Origin: Falsochrobactrum ovis
GTDB lineage: Bacteria > Pseudomonadota > Alphaproteobacteria > Rhizobiales > Rhizobiaceae
DNA: 64,000 nucleotides
Direction: 5' to 3'
Assembly (NCBI RefSeq): GCF_003259955.1
Contig: NZ_QLMK01000002.1
Location: forward strand, 124,001 to 188,000
The notes under the pieces are model-generated. The model saw only the letters and a program-made list of their open reading frames with translations. It ran no database searches and was not told the origin of the DNA. Positions 8,574-20,792 of the stretch are shown in pieces. The position numbers and the translations under genes were made by a program. Within the stretch, counting starts at the first letter, position 1; every line of letters begins with the position of its first letter.

Positions 8574-8636
8574 AAACCATTCGCTTAATGCCACTTTTGT
8601 GGGGTTAAAGCGCAACCATACGGATTTGGTGTGACA

Positions 8637-10103
8637 ATGAAACTAAAGGAAATCGCACTTTTTAAAGACCTGACTGCTGGCGGCTCTGGTGAAACCGAGG
8701 TTACCGGCATTACGTCAGATTCCCGTAAGGTCGAGCGCGGTTTTCTTTTTGCAGCTCTTAAAGGTGTCAAAGCAGATGGGGCCGCCTTCGTGGACGATGC
8801 GGTTGCTCGCGGAGCCGTGGCTATCATAGCAGGCAAGAGCGCGCAGATACAAAAAACAGAAGTGCCTGTTTTACATGTCGAGGATCCCCGGCACGCGCTG
8901 GCACTTGCATCCGCGCAATTTTATGCCAAACAGCCAGAAGTGATGGTTGCAGTGACCGGCACCAGCGGCAAAACATCTGTGGCATCTTTCATGCGCCAGA
9001 TCTGGGCCTATGCAGGCTTTCCAGCCGCAAATATTGGCACCACCGGTGTTTTTTCACCGACACGGAGCGATTATAACGCACTTACGACACCAGATCCGGT
9101 GGAACTGCATCGTGTTTTGGCCGAATTGGCTGATGAGGGCGTGACCCATGCCGCGATGGAAGCATCTTCTCACGGTTTAGATCAACGTCGTCTGGATGGT
9201 GTGCGATTGGTTGCGGGTGCTTTCACAAATTTGGGGCGTGATCACATGGATTATCACGCAACGATAGAAGAATATCTTGCTGCCAAAATGCGCCTTTTTG
9301 ATAGTTTGCTTCCGCATAAAGCACCCGCCATCATCTATGCGGATGATCAATATTCCGCACAGGCCATCGAAGCAGCCAAAGCAGCCGGGTGTGATGTCAA
9401 AACCGTTGGGCGCAAGGGCGATTTTATCTCTCTTAAGCGGGTAGAGCATGAGCGCTTTAGGCAGCATGTCGAAGTTCGTATTGATGATGAGATCTATGAG
9501 TTTGAACTTCCGCTTGCGGGAGATTTTCAGGTGGCCAACGCTTTGGTTGCTGCCGGGCTTGCCATGGTTACCGGTGTGCCAGCGGCGGCTGCCATAAAGG
9601 CCCTTGAACGGCTAAAGGGTGCGCCCGGTCGGCTGGAACTGGTGGGTGCAACAGAAGAAGGCGCTCCGGTATATGTCGATTACGCGCATAAGCCCGATGC
9701 GCTTGAGAATGTGCTCACTTCAGTTAGACCGTTTACAACCGGACGTATCATCGTTGTTTTTGGTTGCGGGGGCGATCGCGATAAAGGTAAACGTCCGATT
9801 ATGGGCGAAATCGCTAATCGACTTGCCGATGTCGTGATCGTTACGGATGACAATCCTCGTTCTGAATCTCCCGAGCAGATACGTTCTGAAATTATGGCCG
9901 CAGCGCCCGAAGCAAAAGAAATTGCAGATCGCCGTGCAGCAATCATTCAAGCGGTGTCGATGATGCGGACCGGGGATACGCTGGTTGTTGCTGGTAAAGG
10001 CCATGAGGAAGGCCAGACCGTGGGTGACGTCACTTTGCCGTTTTCAGATCATGTCGAGGTTGCGGCGGCGCTGGCTGCGCGTCGCGGGGAGCGTGAAGAA
10101 TGA
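8637..10103 (+). CDS. murE: UDP-MurNAc-tripeptide synthetase MurE (meso-DAP adding)
   Basis: 488 aa from the ATG at 8637; a GTG two codons earlier (8631) is also possible. MurE adds the third stem residue to UDP-MurNAc-L-Ala-D-Glu in the cytoplasm. The ATP site GTSGKTS is present, and the substrate motif DNPRSES marks the meso-diaminopimelate type rather than the lysine type. Three-domain Mur ligase layout is complete. Its stop overlaps the murF start by 4 bases (ATGA), suggesting coupled translation. Confidence 0.97.
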   Translation: MKLKEIALFKDLTAGGSGETEVTGITSDSRKVERGFLFAALKGVKADGAAFVDDAVARGAVAIIAGKSAQIQKTEVPVLHVEDPRHALALASAQFYAKQPEVMVAVTGTSGKTSVASFMRQIWAYAGFPAANIGTTGVFSPTRSDYNALTTPDPVELHRVLAELADEGVTHAAMEASSHGLDQRRLDGVRLVAGAFTNLGRDHMDYHATIEEYLAAKMRLFDSLLPHKAPAIIYADDQYSAQAIEAAKAAGCDVKTVGRKGDFISLKRVEHERFRQHVEVRIDDEIYEFELPLAGDFQVANALVAAGLAMVTGVPAAAAIKALERLKGAPGRLELVGATEEGAPVYVDYAHKPDALENVLTSVRPFTTGRIIVVFGCGGDRDKGKRPIMGEIANRLADVVIVTDDNPRSESPEQIRSEIMAAAPEAKEIADRRAAIIQAVSMMRTGDTLVVAGKGHEEGQTVGDVTLPFSDHVEVAAALAARRGEREE

Positions 10104-11533
10104 ACAATTGGCTATGGTCGGCTGCCGATATGGTTGAAGCCATGGAAGGCCGACCCCTTGGGCATCTTCCCGCAGGGGTTACCGGTATTTCCATTGACAG
10201 CCGCACGCTCAATGAAGGCGAAGCGTTTTTTGCCATTAAGGGCGATCAGTTTGATGGCCATGATTTTGCAACCGCTGCAATGGCGGCGGGGGCAGGGCTT
10301 TTGGTGGTCAATGAATCCCGTCTTCCCGCGCTGGGAAATCTAAAAGTTCCAATGATCGTTGTGGATGATGTGTTGGAAGCTCTCGTGAAGCTAGGGATAG
10401 CGTCGCGAGCGCGGACAAAGGCGCAGATTATTGCGGTAACAGGATCTGTGGGCAAAACCACCACTAAGGAAGCATTGCGTCATGTTCTCTCCGAAGTTGG
10501 GAAAGTGCATGCTTCCGCAGCTTCGTTCAACAATCATTGGGGGGTGCCGCTTACCTTGGCGCGAATGCCGGAAGATACTGAATATGGTATCTTTGAAATC
10601 GGTATGAATCACCATGACGAAATTCGTCCTTTGGTGAAAATGGTGCGTCCTCATATTGCGCTGATTACCTTGATTGCGCCCGCGCATCTGGGTCATTTTG
10701 CCAATTTGGAAGAGATCGCAACCGCTAAAGCCGAAATCTTTGAAGGCATTGTGCCAGGCGGTTATGCGCTTTTAAATCGCGATGACAAGCGCTATCGGCA
10801 GCTAGAAGAATTGGCCCAAAAGGCTGGCGTTGAACATATTCATTCGTTTGGATCGAATGCGCAGGCCGATTATCGGCTGCGAGATGTCAAGCTGCATCCT
10901 GATTGTTCATGTATCACGACTAAAATCGGTGATGAAGAAGCCGCTGTTAAAGTGGGCATTCCCGGCCGACATATTGTGCAGAACATGCTTGCTGTTCTTG
11001 GCGCTGCACATCTGGCGGGTGCGGATATTGCTAAGGTCGCACTTCAAATGGGTTCATTAACGGCCGAAAATGGTCGAGGTGCAAGACATGAACTGGAGCA
11101 TCCGGATGGTGGCTCCTTCACGCTGATTGACGAGAGCTATAACGCCAATCCCGCTTCGATGCGGGCTTCGCTCACCTTGCTTCAGGCAACGCCCCCGGTT
11201 GCACCACGTGGCCGACGCATTGCGGTTTTGGGCGATATGCTGGAGCTTGGGCGTCAGTCGGGCAAGCTGCATGCCGATCTGGCTCGCCCCATCGTTGATG
11301 CAGAAGTCAATGTGCTTTTCATCGGTGGGCGTGAAATGTCAGTGCTTAAAGATGCATTACCGGTTGAAATTCATGTTGAGTACAGGCAGAGCACCAGTGA
11401 ATTATTGCCGCTGGTCGTAAGAGCGATCCGCCCAGGTGATGTGATTATGATCAAATCGTCACAGGGCATTGGCTTTTCGCGCATTGTGAAAGCTCTTTTG
11501 GGCCGTTTCCCGCCGGCAACGCCTGCCGAATAG
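10100..11533 (+). CDS. murF: UDP-MurNAc-pentapeptide synthetase MurF
   Basis: 477 aa. It joins D-Ala-D-Ala to UDP-MurNAc-tripeptide, the last cytoplasmic step before MraY. The P-loop [12 protein letters not shown], the [11 protein letters not shown] segment and [11 protein letters not shown] are typical MurF motifs. It overlaps murE by 4 bases and precedes mraY by 25 bases. The D-Ala-D-Ala it uses is made by Ddl, encoded 8 kb downstream in the same cluster. Confidence 0.97.
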   Translation: MNNWLWSAADMVEAMEGRPLGHLPAGVTGISIDSRTLNEGEAFFAIKGDQFDGHDFATAAMAAGAGLLVVNESRLPALGNLKVPMIVVDDVLEALVKLGIASRARTKAQIIAVTGSVGKTTTKEALRHVLSEVGKVHASAASFNNHWGVPLTLARMPEDTEYGIFEIGMNHHDEIRPLVKMVRPHIALITLIAPAHLGHFANLEEIATAKAEIFEGIVPGGYALLNRDDKRYRQLEELAQKAGVEHIHSFGSNAQADYRLRDVKLHPDCSCITTKIGDEEAAVKVGIPGRHIVQNMLAVLGAAHLAGADIAKVALQMGSLTAENGRGARHELEHPDGGSFTLIDESYNANPASMRASLTLLQATPPVAPRGRRIAVLGDMLELGRQSGKLHADLARPIVDAEVNVLFIGGREMSVLKDALPVEIHVEYRQSTSELLPLVVRAIRPGDVIMIKSSQGIGFSRIVKALLGRFPPATPAE

Positions 11534-11558
11534 GCGCATTTGAAGGAATTTCTTCCGC

Positions 11559-12641
11559 ATGTTGATGCTTCTGACAATATTTGCCGAACATGTAACACCG
11601 CTTAACGTGTTCCGCTACATCACGTTCCGCACGGGCGGAGCAATGATCACATCCGCGCTTGTGGTGTTCCTTTTTGGGCCAGCCATCATCAATGCTTTGC
11701 GATCAAGACAGGGCAAAGGACAGCCGATCCGGGCTGATGGCCCTCAAACCCACTTTAAAAAAGCCGGTACGCCGACAATGGGCGGGCTAATGATTATGAC
11801 GGGGATACTCGGTTCTTGCTTGCTTTGGGCTAATCTGTCGAGCGTCTATGTCTGGGTTGTGCTCATTGTCACAGTGGGATTTGGGGCAATCGGTTTTTAT
11901 GATGATTATCTCAAAGTCACCAAGCAGTCGGATAAAGGTTTTTCCGGCAAAATGCGTTTAGGTATAGAATTTCTGATCGCTGGTTTGGCCGCATTCATTA
12001 TTATGCGAACGGGACAGGAGCCATTCTCTTCATCGCTGACATTTCCATTCGTAAAGCAATTTGTGGTCAATTTGGGCTGGTTTTTCATCCCCTTTGCGGC
12101 CTTCGTCATGGTCGGTGCTGGCAATGCGGTCAATCTCACAGACGGGCTTGATGGATTGGCAATTGTCCCGGTGATGGTGGCTGCGGCTTCATTCGGATTT
12201 ATCGCATATCTATCCGGTAATGCGATATTTGCTGATTATTTGCAGATCCATTTCGTTCCCGGCACAGGTGAATTGGCTGTGGTTCTTGGCGCTGTCATCG
12301 GGGCAGGGCTGGGCTTTTTATGGTTTAACGCACCGCCAGCAGCCATCTTTATGGGTGACACCGGTTCGCTGGCTCTTGGTGGTATGCTCGGTGCCGTTGC
12401 AGTGGCGACCAAACACGAGATTGTTCTTGCCATTATTGGCGGTTTATTTGTTGTTGAGGCGCTCTCGGTTATCATTCAGGTGGCATCGTTCAAACTGACC
12501 GGGAAACGCGTTTTTCTGATGGCGCCTATTCATCACCATTTCGAAAAGAAGGGCTGGACGGAAAGTCAGGTGGTTATTCGCTTCTGGATCGTGGCCATCA
12601 TTCTCGCCATGATCGGTCTTTCAACCCTTAAACTGAGATAA
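11559..12641 (+). CDS. mraY: Phospho-MurNAc-pentapeptide translocase MraY
   Basis: 360 aa polytopic membrane enzyme with about ten spans. It transfers phospho-MurNAc-pentapeptide to undecaprenyl phosphate, making lipid I. Key motifs are visible: GTPTMGG, the acidic pair in [29 protein letters not shown] and the C-terminal [11 protein letters not shown] with the histidine triplet. Start at ATG 11559 with a GAAGGAA ribosome site. It is followed 10 bases later by murD. Confidence 0.97.
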   Translation: MLMLLTIFAEHVTPLNVFRYITFRTGGAMITSALVVFLFGPAIINALRSRQGKGQPIRADGPQTHFKKAGTPTMGGLMIMTGILGSCLLWANLSSVYVWVVLIVTVGFGAIGFYDDYLKVTKQSDKGFSGKMRLGIEFLIAGLAAFIIMRTGQEPFSSSLTFPFVKQFVVNLGWFFIPFAAFVMVGAGNAVNLTDGLDGLAIVPVMVAAASFGFIAYLSGNAIFADYLQIHFVPGTGELAVVLGAVIGAGLGFLWFNAPPAAIFMGDTGSLALGGMLGAVAVATKHEIVLAIIGGLFVVEALSVIIQVASFKLTGKRVFLMAPIHHHFEKKGWTESQVVIRFWIVAIILAMIGLSTLKLR

Positions 12642-12651
12642 CAGGCAGATT

Positions 12652-14055
12652 ATGATCCCGACAACGGTGCTCAAAGATAAGACGGTAGCTCTATTCGGAC
12701 TGGGCGGGTCGGGTATTGCCACAGCACAGGCGCTCATTGCTGGTGGCGCAAATGTGATAGGCTGGGATGATAATCCAGCAAGTGTTGCACGTGCGCAGAA
12801 TGAAGGCATCTCAACCGATGATCTGCGTTTGGCAGATTGGACACAATTTGGGGCTTTGGTACTTTCTCCGGGAGTTCCGCTGACCCATCCCAAGCCGCAT
12901 TGGAGCGTAGAGCTTGCGCGTGATGCAGGCGTTGAAATAATCGGAGATATGGAGCTTTTTGCGCGGGAGCGTAATCTCGTCGCGCCTGACTGCGCGTTCA
13001 TTGCAATTACCGGTACCAATGGCAAATCCACGACTACCGCGCTGATTGCACATATTATTCAAACCTCCGGGCGTGACGTGCAATTGGGGGGAAATATTGG
13101 CACGGCGGTGTTGTCTCTTGAGCCGCTAGCTTCAAATCGCTTTTATGTGGTTGAGTGTTCTTCCTATCAAATCGATCTCGCGCCTTCTCTGAACCCTTCG
13201 GCCGGTATTCTCTTAAATCTTACCCCGGATCATCTTGATCGGCACGGAACGATGGAAAATTACGCTTCCATAAAATCCAGACTGGTTGCACGTAGCCGGA
13301 ACGCAATTATCGGAGTGGATGATTCTTATTGCGCATCTATTGCATCAAAGCTGGCCGCCGACGGAATGAATGTAATTCCGATTTCCAAAGAACAGCGTCT
13401 TGAAAATGGCTGTTTTGCTGAAGGTGGCAGGCTTTATCGCGCATGGAATGGCGAGGTTGAAGAGTTGGCCTCGCTTGCGGGCATTGGTTCGCTGCGAGGG
13501 GCACATAATGCACAAAATGCATTGGCGGCGATTATTGCGTGTCTTTCTGTCGGGCTGAGCTTGGATGAGATCCGAGCAGGACTAAAGAGTTTTCCCGGCC
13601 TTGCCCATCGTATGGAACAAGTGGGTTATCGCGGCAAAGTCTTATTTGTTAATGATTCCAAAGCGACGAATGCGGAGGCCACAGCGCCAGCACTCTCTTC
13701 TTTTGCGAAAAATATTTACTGGATTGCTGGCGGAGTTCCCAAATCGGGTGGGATCGCTTCGCTGGAGCAGTTCTTTCCGCGGATTGCAAAAGCCTATCTA
13801 ATAGGAGAGGCCGCACCACAGTTTGCTGCTACTCTGGGTGATACGGTTCCTTATGAAATTTCCGATACATTAGCCGTGGCGGTTGATCATGCCGCGCGGG
13901 ATGCTGAAATGGATGCTTCGTCTGAGCCGGTTGTTTTGCTGTCGCCAGCTTGTGCAAGCTTTGACCAGTTCCCGAATTTTGAAAAGCGCGGTGACGCGTT
14001 TCGAAGTGCCGTTCTCGGTCTTCCGGGTACTGAACCCGCAGGAGGGAAAAGCTGA
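12652..14055 (+). CDS. murD: UDP-MurNAc-L-Ala-D-Glu ligase MurD
   Basis: 467 aa. It adds D-glutamate to UDP-MurNAc-L-alanine. The N-terminal Rossmann-like start [12 protein letters not shown], the P-loop [12 protein letters not shown] and HRMEQV followed by [13 protein letters not shown] are diagnostic of MurD. The C-terminus holds [21 protein letters not shown]. Its TGA overlaps the ATG of ftsW by one base. Confidence 0.97.
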   Translation: MIPTTVLKDKTVALFGLGGSGIATAQALIAGGANVIGWDDNPASVARAQNEGISTDDLRLADWTQFGALVLSPGVPLTHPKPHWSVELARDAGVEIIGDMELFARERNLVAPDCAFIAITGTNGKSTTTALIAHIIQTSGRDVQLGGNIGTAVLSLEPLASNRFYVVECSSYQIDLAPSLNPSAGILLNLTPDHLDRHGTMENYASIKSRLVARSRNAIIGVDDSYCASIASKLAADGMNVIPISKEQRLENGCFAEGGRLYRAWNGEVEELASLAGIGSLRGAHNAQNALAAIIACLSVGLSLDEIRAGLKSFPGLAHRMEQVGYRGKVLFVNDSKATNAEATAPALSSFAKNIYWIAGGVPKSGGIASLEQFFPRIAKAYLIGEAAPQFAATLGDTVPYEISDTLAVAVDHAARDAEMDASSEPVVLLSPACASFDQFPNFEKRGDAFRSAVLGLPGTEPAGGKS

Positions 14056-15203
14056 TGGTAAGTCGCGTTGATCGTGGTCCTGTTGCTAATTGGTGGTGGA
14101 CAGTTGATCGTTATTTCCTCTTTGCCTGTCTGGCACTGATGGGGCTTGGCGTTTTGCTATCTTTTGCTGCTAGTCCTGCTGTGGCACTACGCATCGGATT
14201 GGATAGTTTTCATTTCGTTGAACGGCAGATTTTTTTCATGGTCCCTGCTGTTGGGGTTATGATCGGAGTTTCATTCCTGTCGCCTCGACATATTAGACGT
14301 TTTGCCTTTGTTTTATTGTGTGTTTCTTTAGCCCTGATGGTGGCAGCTTTGTTTTTCGGGGTTGAAATCAAAGGTGCCCGGCGTTGGGTGAACATAATGG
14401 GCATTTCTATTCAGCCCTCCGAATTTATGAAGCCCGCCTTCGTTGTCATTTGTGCTTGGCTGTTTTCAGAGCGCGAGCGCGGCGGTGATATGCCCGGTAA
14501 CTTGTTGGGTATGTTTTTATTTGCAGTGGTTGCGGGCCTTCTCGTGCTTCAGCCGGATTTGGGCCAAACTATTCTAACTGCGGGCACTTGGGGGGCTATG
14601 TTCTTCCTCGCTGGCTTGCCAATGATCTGGATTATCATGCTCGGTGGCTTGGCCGTGGTGGGAGGCCTCGGCGCATATATGTTTTTTGATCACGTCGCCG
14701 GACGTGTGAACCGGTTTCTGACCGGTGAAGGCGATACTTTTCAGGTGGATATGGGGCGTGAAGCCATTCTGCGCGGTGGCTGGTTTGGGCAAGGTCCGGG
14801 CGAAGGAACGGTTAAACGAATTATCCCGGACAGTCACACGGATTTCATTTTCTCGGTCGCTGCCGAAGAATATGGTGTAGTGTTGTGTATATTAATTATG
14901 CTTTTGTTTGCCTTCATTGTGGTTCGTGGTTTGATCATCGCCATGCGCGAGCGTGATCCGTTTACACGTCTCGCCATTTCCGGAATTGTTATTCTTTTTG
15001 GTTTTCAGTCGATTATTAATATGGCGGTTAATCTGCATCTGATGCCCGCAAAGGGCATGACGCTGCCTTTTATTTCTTATGGTGGTTCGTCACTAGTCGC
15101 GATTGCCACTACTATGGGTATTTTGTTGGCACTCACCCGTCGCAGGCCGGAAGCGCGTATGATGCATACGGTCAGCTTTGGCGAACGCATGCCGGCTTTG
15201 TGA
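14055..15203 (+). CDS. ftsW: Septal peptidoglycan polymerase FtsW (SEDS family)
   Basis: 382 aa with about ten membrane spans. FtsW is the lipid II glycosyltransferase that pairs with FtsI at the septum. The SEDS motifs [35 protein letters not shown] and [17 protein letters not shown] are present, including the conserved Asp of the extracellular loop region. It overlaps murD by one base and is followed 7 bases later by murG. Confidence 0.96.
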   Translation: MVSRVDRGPVANWWWTVDRYFLFACLALMGLGVLLSFAASPAVALRIGLDSFHFVERQIFFMVPAVGVMIGVSFLSPRHIRRFAFVLLCVSLALMVAALFFGVEIKGARRWVNIMGISIQPSEFMKPAFVVICAWLFSERERGGDMPGNLLGMFLFAVVAGLLVLQPDLGQTILTAGTWGAMFFLAGLPMIWIIMLGGLAVVGGLGAYMFFDHVAGRVNRFLTGEGDTFQVDMGREAILRGGWFGQGPGEGTVKRIIPDSHTDFIFSVAAEEYGVVLCILIMLLFAFIVVRGLIIAMRERDPFTRLAISGIVILFGFQSIINMAVNLHLMPAKGMTLPFISYGGSSLVAIATTMGILLALTRRRPEARMMHTVSFGERMPAL

Positions 15204-15210
15204 GGATTTG

Positions 15211-16338
15211 ATGAGTAAAGGTATAATCGTATTGGCAGCCGGGGGGACCGGAGGTCATCTTTTCCCGGCGGAAGCGCTTGCATATGAGCTTAAAAACCGT
15301 GGTTGGGATGTTCATCTGGCAACCGATGCGCGCGCTCAGCGCTTTGCCGGTTCGTTTTCTCCCGAGCATATTCACGTTATTCGCTCGGCGACAATTTCTG
15401 GTCGCAACCCGATTGCATTGGCCAAGACATTTTATGCGCTTTGGCAGGGTAATCTCGATTCGCGCAAATTGTTTCGCAAATTGAAGCCCAAGCTTGTTGT
15501 TGGATTTGGCGGTTATCCGACGCTTCCGCCACTTTATGCAGCCAGCAATATGGGAATCCCTACACTCATTCATGAACAAAATGCGGTGATGGGGCGCGCG
15601 AATAAGGGGCTCGCCGGACGAGTTAAAGCTATTGCTGGCGGTTTTCTGCCGCAAAATCAGGAGAGCTACGCATCAAAGACAGTCTCGACCGGTAATCCAG
15701 TGCGCCCGCCAGTGTTGGAGGCTGCACAGGTTCCATATAAGCCAGCAAAGCAAGGTGAAGAATTTAGGCTTTTGATTTTTGGAGGCAGTCAGGGCGCGCA
15801 ATATTTTTCCCATGCGCTGCCGCAGGCAATAGCGTTGCTAGATCCGGCTGAAAGAGCGCGGCTTTTTATAACGCAGCAGTCTCGCAAGGAAGATGAAGTG
15901 GCGCTCCGCTCTGCCTATGAGAAACTTGCTGTGCCGGCAGAGGTGTCGCCGTTTTTTAATGATATGCCAGCCCGAATTGCAAATGCGCATTTCGTAATTT
16001 CACGTTCAGGTGCATCGACTGTATCCGAAATATCCGTAATTGGTCGTGGGGCGCTTTTGGTGCCTTTTCCTCATGCGCTTGATCATGATCAGGCAGCAAA
16101 TGCTGCGGCGCTTGCAAGTGTCGGCGGTTGTCAGGTTGTATCTCAGCGTGACCTTTCTCCGGAAAGGCTGGCGGAAATTATTCTTGCTGCCATGAATGAG
16201 CCAGAGAGGCTGGAAATTATGGCGCGTGCAGCCAAAAGCGTTGGCAAGCCCAATGCAGCCCAGTTGCTTGCTGATCTGGCAGAGGGTATTGCAGCAGGCA
16301 AATCTGTTCAAGAATTCAAAAGAGGTAACCGGCCATGA
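15211..16338 (+). CDS. murG: Lipid II synthase MurG (GlcNAc transferase)
   Basis: 375 aa from ATG 15211, chosen because it has a TGAGGA ribosome site and gives the canonical start [20 protein letters not shown]; an upstream TTG at 15178 would run into ftsW. MurG is a peripheral inner-membrane GT-B enzyme that adds GlcNAc to lipid [11 protein letters not shown], the [11 protein letters not shown] segment, IFGGSQGAQ and the donor-binding [11 protein letters not shown] region are all visible. It overlaps murC by 4 bases. Confidence 0.97.
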   Translation: MSKGIIVLAAGGTGGHLFPAEALAYELKNRGWDVHLATDARAQRFAGSFSPEHIHVIRSATISGRNPIALAKTFYALWQGNLDSRKLFRKLKPKLVVGFGGYPTLPPLYAASNMGIPTLIHEQNAVMGRANKGLAGRVKAIAGGFLPQNQESYASKTVSTGNPVRPPVLEAAQVPYKPAKQGEEFRLLIFGGSQGAQYFSHALPQAIALLDPAERARLFITQQSRKEDEVALRSAYEKLAVPAEVSPFFNDMPARIANAHFVISRSGASTVSEISVIGRGALLVPFPHALDHDQAANAAALASVGGCQVVSQRDLSPERLAEIILAAMNEPERLEIMARAAKSVGKPNAAQLLADLAEGIAAGKSVQEFKRGNRP

Positions 16339-17753
16339 AAATGCCGCTGAATATCGGGCTTGTCCATTTTGTCGGGATTGGCGGCATTGGGATGAGCGGT
16401 ATTGCCGAGGTTCTGCATAATCTTGGTTATAAAGTTCAAGGCTCGGATCAATCAGACAGCGCCAATGTACAAAGACTGCGCGAATTGGGAATTAATGTCT
16501 TTGTCGGCCACAAGGCGGAAAACCTTGGCGAAGCCGAGGTTGTGGTTGTCTCCACCGCGATCAAGAAAACCAATGCGGAACTGGTCGCGGCGCATGAACG
16601 CTTGCTGCCGGTGGTTCGCCGCGCAGAAATGCTGGCAGAGCTGATGCGTTTTCGTCATGCCATCGCCATTGGTGGCACGCATGGCAAAACCACCACCACC
16701 TCTATGGTCGCGGCACTGCTGGATGCTGGGCATCTGGACCCGACTGTTATCAATGGCGGCATTATCAATGCCTATGGCACCAATGCTCGTATGGGCGAAG
16801 GTGACTGGATGGTTGTAGAGGCTGACGAAAGCGACGGCACTTTCCTGAAATTGCCTGCTGATATTGCGGTGATTACCAACATCGATCCCGAGCATCTTGA
16901 TCACTATGGTAGTTTTGAAAATGTTCGGGCCGCATTTCGTCAATTTGTAGAGAATGTGCCCTTCTATGGCTTCGGTGTCATGTGCCTTGATCATCCGGAA
17001 GTTCAGGCGCTCGTTAGCCGGATTGAAGACAGGCGTATTGTCACCTATGGCAATAATCCTCAGGCTGATGTGCGTTTTCTGAATCATCGCATGGATGGGG
17101 CGGTGAGTGTCTTTGACGTATTGATCCGCTCACGCAAAGGAGCTTCGGTCGAGATTAAAGATCTTCGGTTGCCGATGCCGGGTTTGCACAATGTTTCCAA
17201 TGCGACGGCGGCAATTGCCGTAGCTCATGAGCTAGGGCTGTCGGCGGAAGATATTCGTCGTGGTTTGGGTGCTTTTGGCGGCGTTAAGCGCCGTTTCACC
17301 CATACGGGCTCGTGGAACGGCGTGGAAGTGTTTGACGATTATGGGCATCATCCAGTCGAGATCCGCGCTGTGCTGAAAGCTGCACGTGAGGCGACTGCGG
17401 GCCGCGTGATTGGTATTGTCCAGCCTCATCGATACACGCGGTTGCATAGTCTTTTTGATGAATTTGCAGCCTGCTTTAATGATGCCGATACGATTATCGT
17501 AACTCCCGTCTATACGGCCGGTGAGGATGAGATCGAAGGGGTGAATTCAGAAACGCTTGTTTCACGCATTAAAACAGCCGGACATCGCGATGCGCGGCAT
17601 GTAAGTGGGCCGGAATTGATCGCGCCTCTTGTGGCTTCTATTGCCCAGCCTGGTGACTTTGTAGTGTGTCTTGGGGCCGGAAATATTACTCAATGGGCGT
17701 ATGCACTGCCTCAAGAGCTGTCGAAGCATTCTGGCAATCAGGATAAAAATTGA
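16335..17753 (+). CDS. murC: UDP-MurNAc-L-alanine ligase MurC
   Basis: 472 aa. MurC starts the peptide stem by adding L-alanine to UDP-MurNAc. The start [18 protein letters not shown]-like segment, the ATP loop [23 protein letters not shown] and [12 protein letters not shown] are all hallmark sequences. ATG at 16335 overlaps the murG stop. Its stop overlaps the murB ATG by one base. Confidence 0.97.
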   Translation: MKMPLNIGLVHFVGIGGIGMSGIAEVLHNLGYKVQGSDQSDSANVQRLRELGINVFVGHKAENLGEAEVVVVSTAIKKTNAELVAAHERLLPVVRRAEMLAELMRFRHAIAIGGTHGKTTTTSMVAALLDAGHLDPTVINGGIINAYGTNARMGEGDWMVVEADESDGTFLKLPADIAVITNIDPEHLDHYGSFENVRAAFRQFVENVPFYGFGVMCLDHPEVQALVSRIEDRRIVTYGNNPQADVRFLNHRMDGAVSVFDVLIRSRKGASVEIKDLRLPMPGLHNVSNATAAIAVAHELGLSAEDIRRGLGAFGGVKRRFTHTGSWNGVEVFDDYGHHPVEIRAVLKAAREATAGRVIGIVQPHRYTRLHSLFDEFAACFNDADTIIVTPVYTAGEDEIEGVNSETLVSRIKTAGHRDARHVSGPELIAPLVASIAQPGDFVVCLGAGNITQWAYALPQELSKHSGNQDKN

Positions 17754-18715
17754 TGGAAAGTGGCGAAGCACTTTTAAAAAAACTGGACGGTAGATTTTCA
17801 GCGGTTCGGGGCAAAATGATGCCCGATGCTGGAATGGACAAGATCACTTGGTTCCGGGTTGGTGGTCCAGCACAGGTTCTGTTTCAGCCAGCAGACGAAG
17901 AAGATTTGTCTGTTTTTCTTGAAGCTCTTCCAGAAGAAATTCCCGTTATGGTTGTAGGTGTCGGATCAAATCTTTTGGTCCGTGATGGCGGAATTCCAGG
18001 GTTTGTTGTGCGTCTTTCCGCGAGGGGATTTGGCGAGGTAGAGCAAGTTTCTGAAACCGAATTAAGGGCCGGTACGGCAGTGCCTGATAAGCGGGTGGCG
18101 GCTGCTGCGCTGGATGCGGGCATTGCAGGGTTTCATTTTTATCATGGTATTCCCGGTGGTATTGGCGGCGCATTGCGCATGAATGCCGGGGCGAATGGGG
18201 TGGAAACCCGTGAGCGGGTCAAAGAGGTGAGAGCGCTGGATCGTCAGGGTCGCGTTCATATTCTTTCAAATGATGATATGGGCTACGCCTATCGGCATTC
18301 CGCAGCAGCGCCCGATCTTATTTTCACTTCTGTGCTTTTTGAGGGCTCCGTGGGAGATCGCGAAGAGATCAAAAAAGCGATGGATGACGTTCAGGAGCAT
18401 CGTGAGTCAGTACAACCAGTGCGCGAGCGCACGGGAGGGTCTACGTTCAAGAATCCTGAAGGTAGTTCCGCTTGGAAAGAAGTGGATAAAGCTGGCTGCC
18501 GTGGATTGAAAATCGGTGGCGCGCAGATGTCAGAATTGCATTGTAATTTCATGATTAACACCGGCGATGCGACCGGTTTTGATCTGGAAATGCTTGGCGA
18601 AACGGTTCGCGCTAAAGTTTATAAAAATTCCGGCATTCGACTTGAATGGGAAATCAGGCGACTCGGCTTGTTTAAGCCTGGCGAAAAAGTCGAAGAATTT
18701 TTGTTAGAAGTATAA
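17753..18715 (+). CDS. murB: UDP-GlcNAc-enolpyruvate reductase MurB
   Basis: 320 aa from ATG 17753 (the murC TGA shares its A). MurB is an FAD enzyme that reduces UDP-GlcNAc-enolpyruvate to UDP-MurNAc with NADPH. The FAD-binding stretch includes [16 protein letters not shown] and the [16 protein letters not shown] loop. The catalytic serine is in [12 protein letters not shown] and the glutamate lies near the C-terminus ([13 protein letters not shown]). This is the last gene before a 230-base gap, which probably carries a promoter for ddl-ftsQAZ. Confidence 0.96.
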   Translation: MESGEALLKKLDGRFSAVRGKMMPDAGMDKITWFRVGGPAQVLFQPADEEDLSVFLEALPEEIPVMVVGVGSNLLVRDGGIPGFVVRLSARGFGEVEQVSETELRAGTAVPDKRVAAAALDAGIAGFHFYHGIPGGIGGALRMNAGANGVETRERVKEVRALDRQGRVHILSNDDMGYAYRHSAAAPDLIFTSVLFEGSVGDREEIKKAMDDVQEHRESVQPVRERTGGSTFKNPEGSSAWKEVDKAGCRGLKIGGAQMSELHCNFMINTGDATGFDLEMLGETVRAKVYKNSGIRLEWEIRRLGLFKPGEKVEEFLLEV

Positions 18716-18945
18716 TTTTAACAGGCCGGGGCTTCCCTCTGATATTTCGAGCTTTTTCAGCTTCAGAAAGGCCTCGGTCGGGCTTCTTTCCCTCTAAGGG
18801 GACTTGCCACGGAATCAATCCTCTGATTCTTTATGGTTAACCGTACAGTGATTTGATTCGGCAGGGATTTTCCTGTTGTGGGTGTCTGCGACCCGTGTCG
18901 CCGGGCTCCCGATTTATTAGCTAGCGCAGGGGATGCGCAGAGGGG

Positions 18946-19881
18946 ATGACTGACATGGCTGGAAAGCATGTTGCCGTTTTGATGGGAGGGTTCTCTTCGG
19001 AGCGCCCGGTCAGTCTCTCGTCTGGAAATGCGTGTGCAGCTGCGCTCGAAGAACTTGGCTATCGTGTTAGCCGTGTTGATGTGGATCGTGATGTCGCATC
19101 TCGGCTGGCTGAGCTGAGGCCAGATGTTGCGTTCAATGCGCTGCATGGACCCTTCGGTGAAGACGGGGCAATTCAAGGCGTTTTGGAATATCTTCAAATT
19201 CCCTATACGCATTCTGGTGTCATGGCTTCTGCGCTGGCGATGGATAAGGGGCGCGCAAAGAAGGTTGCGGCCGCCGCCGGTGTCACTGTCGCACAATCAA
19301 TGATCATGAATCGTTTTGATATTGGTTCTGAGCATCCGATGGAGCCTCCTTACGTGGTGAAGCCCGTTCGGGAGGGTTCAAGTTTTGGTGTGGTGATCGT
19401 CAAGGAAGGTCAGGCGCATCCTTCGCAGGTTCTTGGGACGGCAGACTGGAAATATGGCGACGAAGTTATGGTCGAGCGCTATGTGGCCGGACGCGAGCTA
19501 ACCTGTGCTGTCATGGGTGATCGTGCGATGGATGTTTGCGAGATCATTCCTGTCGGGCATCAATTTTATGATTATGATTCAAAATATGTCGCTGGCGCAT
19601 CAAGACATGAATGTCCGGCGAAAATTTCACCAAATATTTACCAAAAAATACAAACAATGGCCCTTATGGCTCATCAAGCAATCGGGTGCCGGGGCGTAAG
19701 CCGGTCAGACTTTCGTTTTGATGATTCTAAATCGGGTGAAGGCGAAGTTATCTGGCTGGAAGTGAACACTCAGCCGGGAATGACTCCAACCTCTTTGGTG
19801 CCTGATATTGCAAAGGCAGCAGGCATTTCTTTTGGTGATTTATTGAGTTGGATGGTGGAGGACGCGTCTTGTTTGCGTTGA
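18946..19881 (+). CDS. ddl: D-alanine--D-alanine ligase
   Basis: 311 aa ATP-grasp enzyme making D-Ala-D-Ala for MurF. The N-terminal [16 protein letters not shown], the [12 protein letters not shown] loop with Glu, [14 protein letters not shown] and the metal-binding [11 protein letters not shown] are present. ATG at 18946 follows AGAGGGG; ATG 18955 is also possible. The 230 bases upstream contain a small GAATCA/TGATTC hairpin (18812-18829) and presumably a promoter. Placement with ftsQAZ is standard. Confidence 0.96.
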   Translation: MTDMAGKHVAVLMGGFSSERPVSLSSGNACAAALEELGYRVSRVDVDRDVASRLAELRPDVAFNALHGPFGEDGAIQGVLEYLQIPYTHSGVMASALAMDKGRAKKVAAAAGVTVAQSMIMNRFDIGSEHPMEPPYVVKPVREGSSFGVVIVKEGQAHPSQVLGTADWKYGDEVMVERYVAGRELTCAVMGDRAMDVCEIIPVGHQFYDYDSKYVAGASRHECPAKISPNIYQKIQTMALMAHQAIGCRGVSRSDFRFDDSKSGEGEVIWLEVNTQPGMTPTSLVPDIAKAAGISFGDLLSWMVEDASCLR

Positions 19882-19910
19882 AGGGCAGATATGATGGTAG
19901 AAGGGGAAGC

Positions 19911-20792
19911 ATGATGCGAGATGCGTCGGGTGCAGCCCTTGTCTTGCCGCGCTATCTGCGGAAACCATTCCGCTTTGCTGTCCGTCTGTTGCATGGAAAT
20001 GTCCATATTCCACGCTTTGCCGGCACTATCGGTATGCTGGGTTTTCTGGGTGCGACCGGAATTTACGGGATGGTCATCGGCGGCCACTCTCAGGATATGG
20101 TCAAGGCTACGGCGTCGACCTTAGGCTTTGCTATCGAAAATGTAAAAGTAGTCGGCAACCATCAGACTTCTGATATCGATATTCTAGGTCAGCTGGGGCT
20201 CGACGGGGAAACATCGCTCATCGGAATGAGTGCTGAGTCCGCTCGCAAAATGATTGCCGAGCTTCCATGGGTGGAGACCGTAGAAGTGCGTAAAGTCTAT
20301 CCTGGAACGCTTTTGATTTCTCTAAAAGAGCGCGAGGCATTTGCAGTCTGGCAGCATGAAAAGGAGCTAGCGCTCATTGATGCTGCGGGCGATGTGATCG
20401 TGCCGTTCCGCCCAGGTCATTTTGATGCTCTGCCTTTGGTGGTGGGCGAGGGGGCGGCTAAACGCGTTAAGGGTTTCGTTGAGGAGGTCGCGGCCTATCC
20501 TTCCCTTGCTGAGCGTGCCCGCGCATATATCCGAGTTTCCGACCGTCGCTGGGATATTCTGTTGGAAAATGGCGTTCGGATTATGCTGCCGGAACAGGAG
20601 CCAATGAGGGCTTTGGGCGAAATTTATCGTCTTGATCGGGAGAAAAACCTTTTATCCAGAGATATTGCTTCGGTGGATATGCGCATTGAAGGGCAACTCA
20701 CTGTGCAGCTAACCGGGAGCGGTATGGAGCAACGTAAGAACTTTCTGACGGAGCGTAAGAAAACCTTGGCCCTTATGGGGAAACGCGTATGA
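19911..20792 (+). CDS. ftsQ: Cell division protein FtsQ
   Basis: 293 aa from ATG 19911, which has an AAGGGGAAG ribosome site; longer in-frame TTG starts would overlap ddl. A membrane span lies near residues 39-60, then a POTRA domain (about 72-145, beginning IENVKVVGNHQTSDIDIL) and the FtsQ beta domain. FtsQ scaffolds FtsB and FtsL at the septum. It overlaps ftsA by 4 bases (ATGA at 20789). Confidence 0.92.
   Translation: MMRDASGAALVLPRYLRKPFRFAVRLLHGNVHIPRFAGTIGMLGFLGATGIYGMVIGGHSQDMVKATASTLGFAIENVKVVGNHQTSDIDILGQLGLDGETSLIGMSAESARKMIAELPWVETVEVRKVYPGTLLISLKEREAFAVWQHEKELALIDAAGDVIVPFRPGHFDALPLVVGEGAAKRVKGFVEEVAAYPSLAERARAYIRVSDRRWDILLENGVRIMLPEQEPMRALGEIYRLDREKNLLSRDIASVDMRIEGQLTVQLTGSGMEQRKNFLTERKKTLALMGKRV

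Noticed and set aside
18812-18829. GAATCA/TGATTC hairpin as a terminator after murB
   Set aside because: Only six pairs and no clean T-run; too weak to call a terminator.
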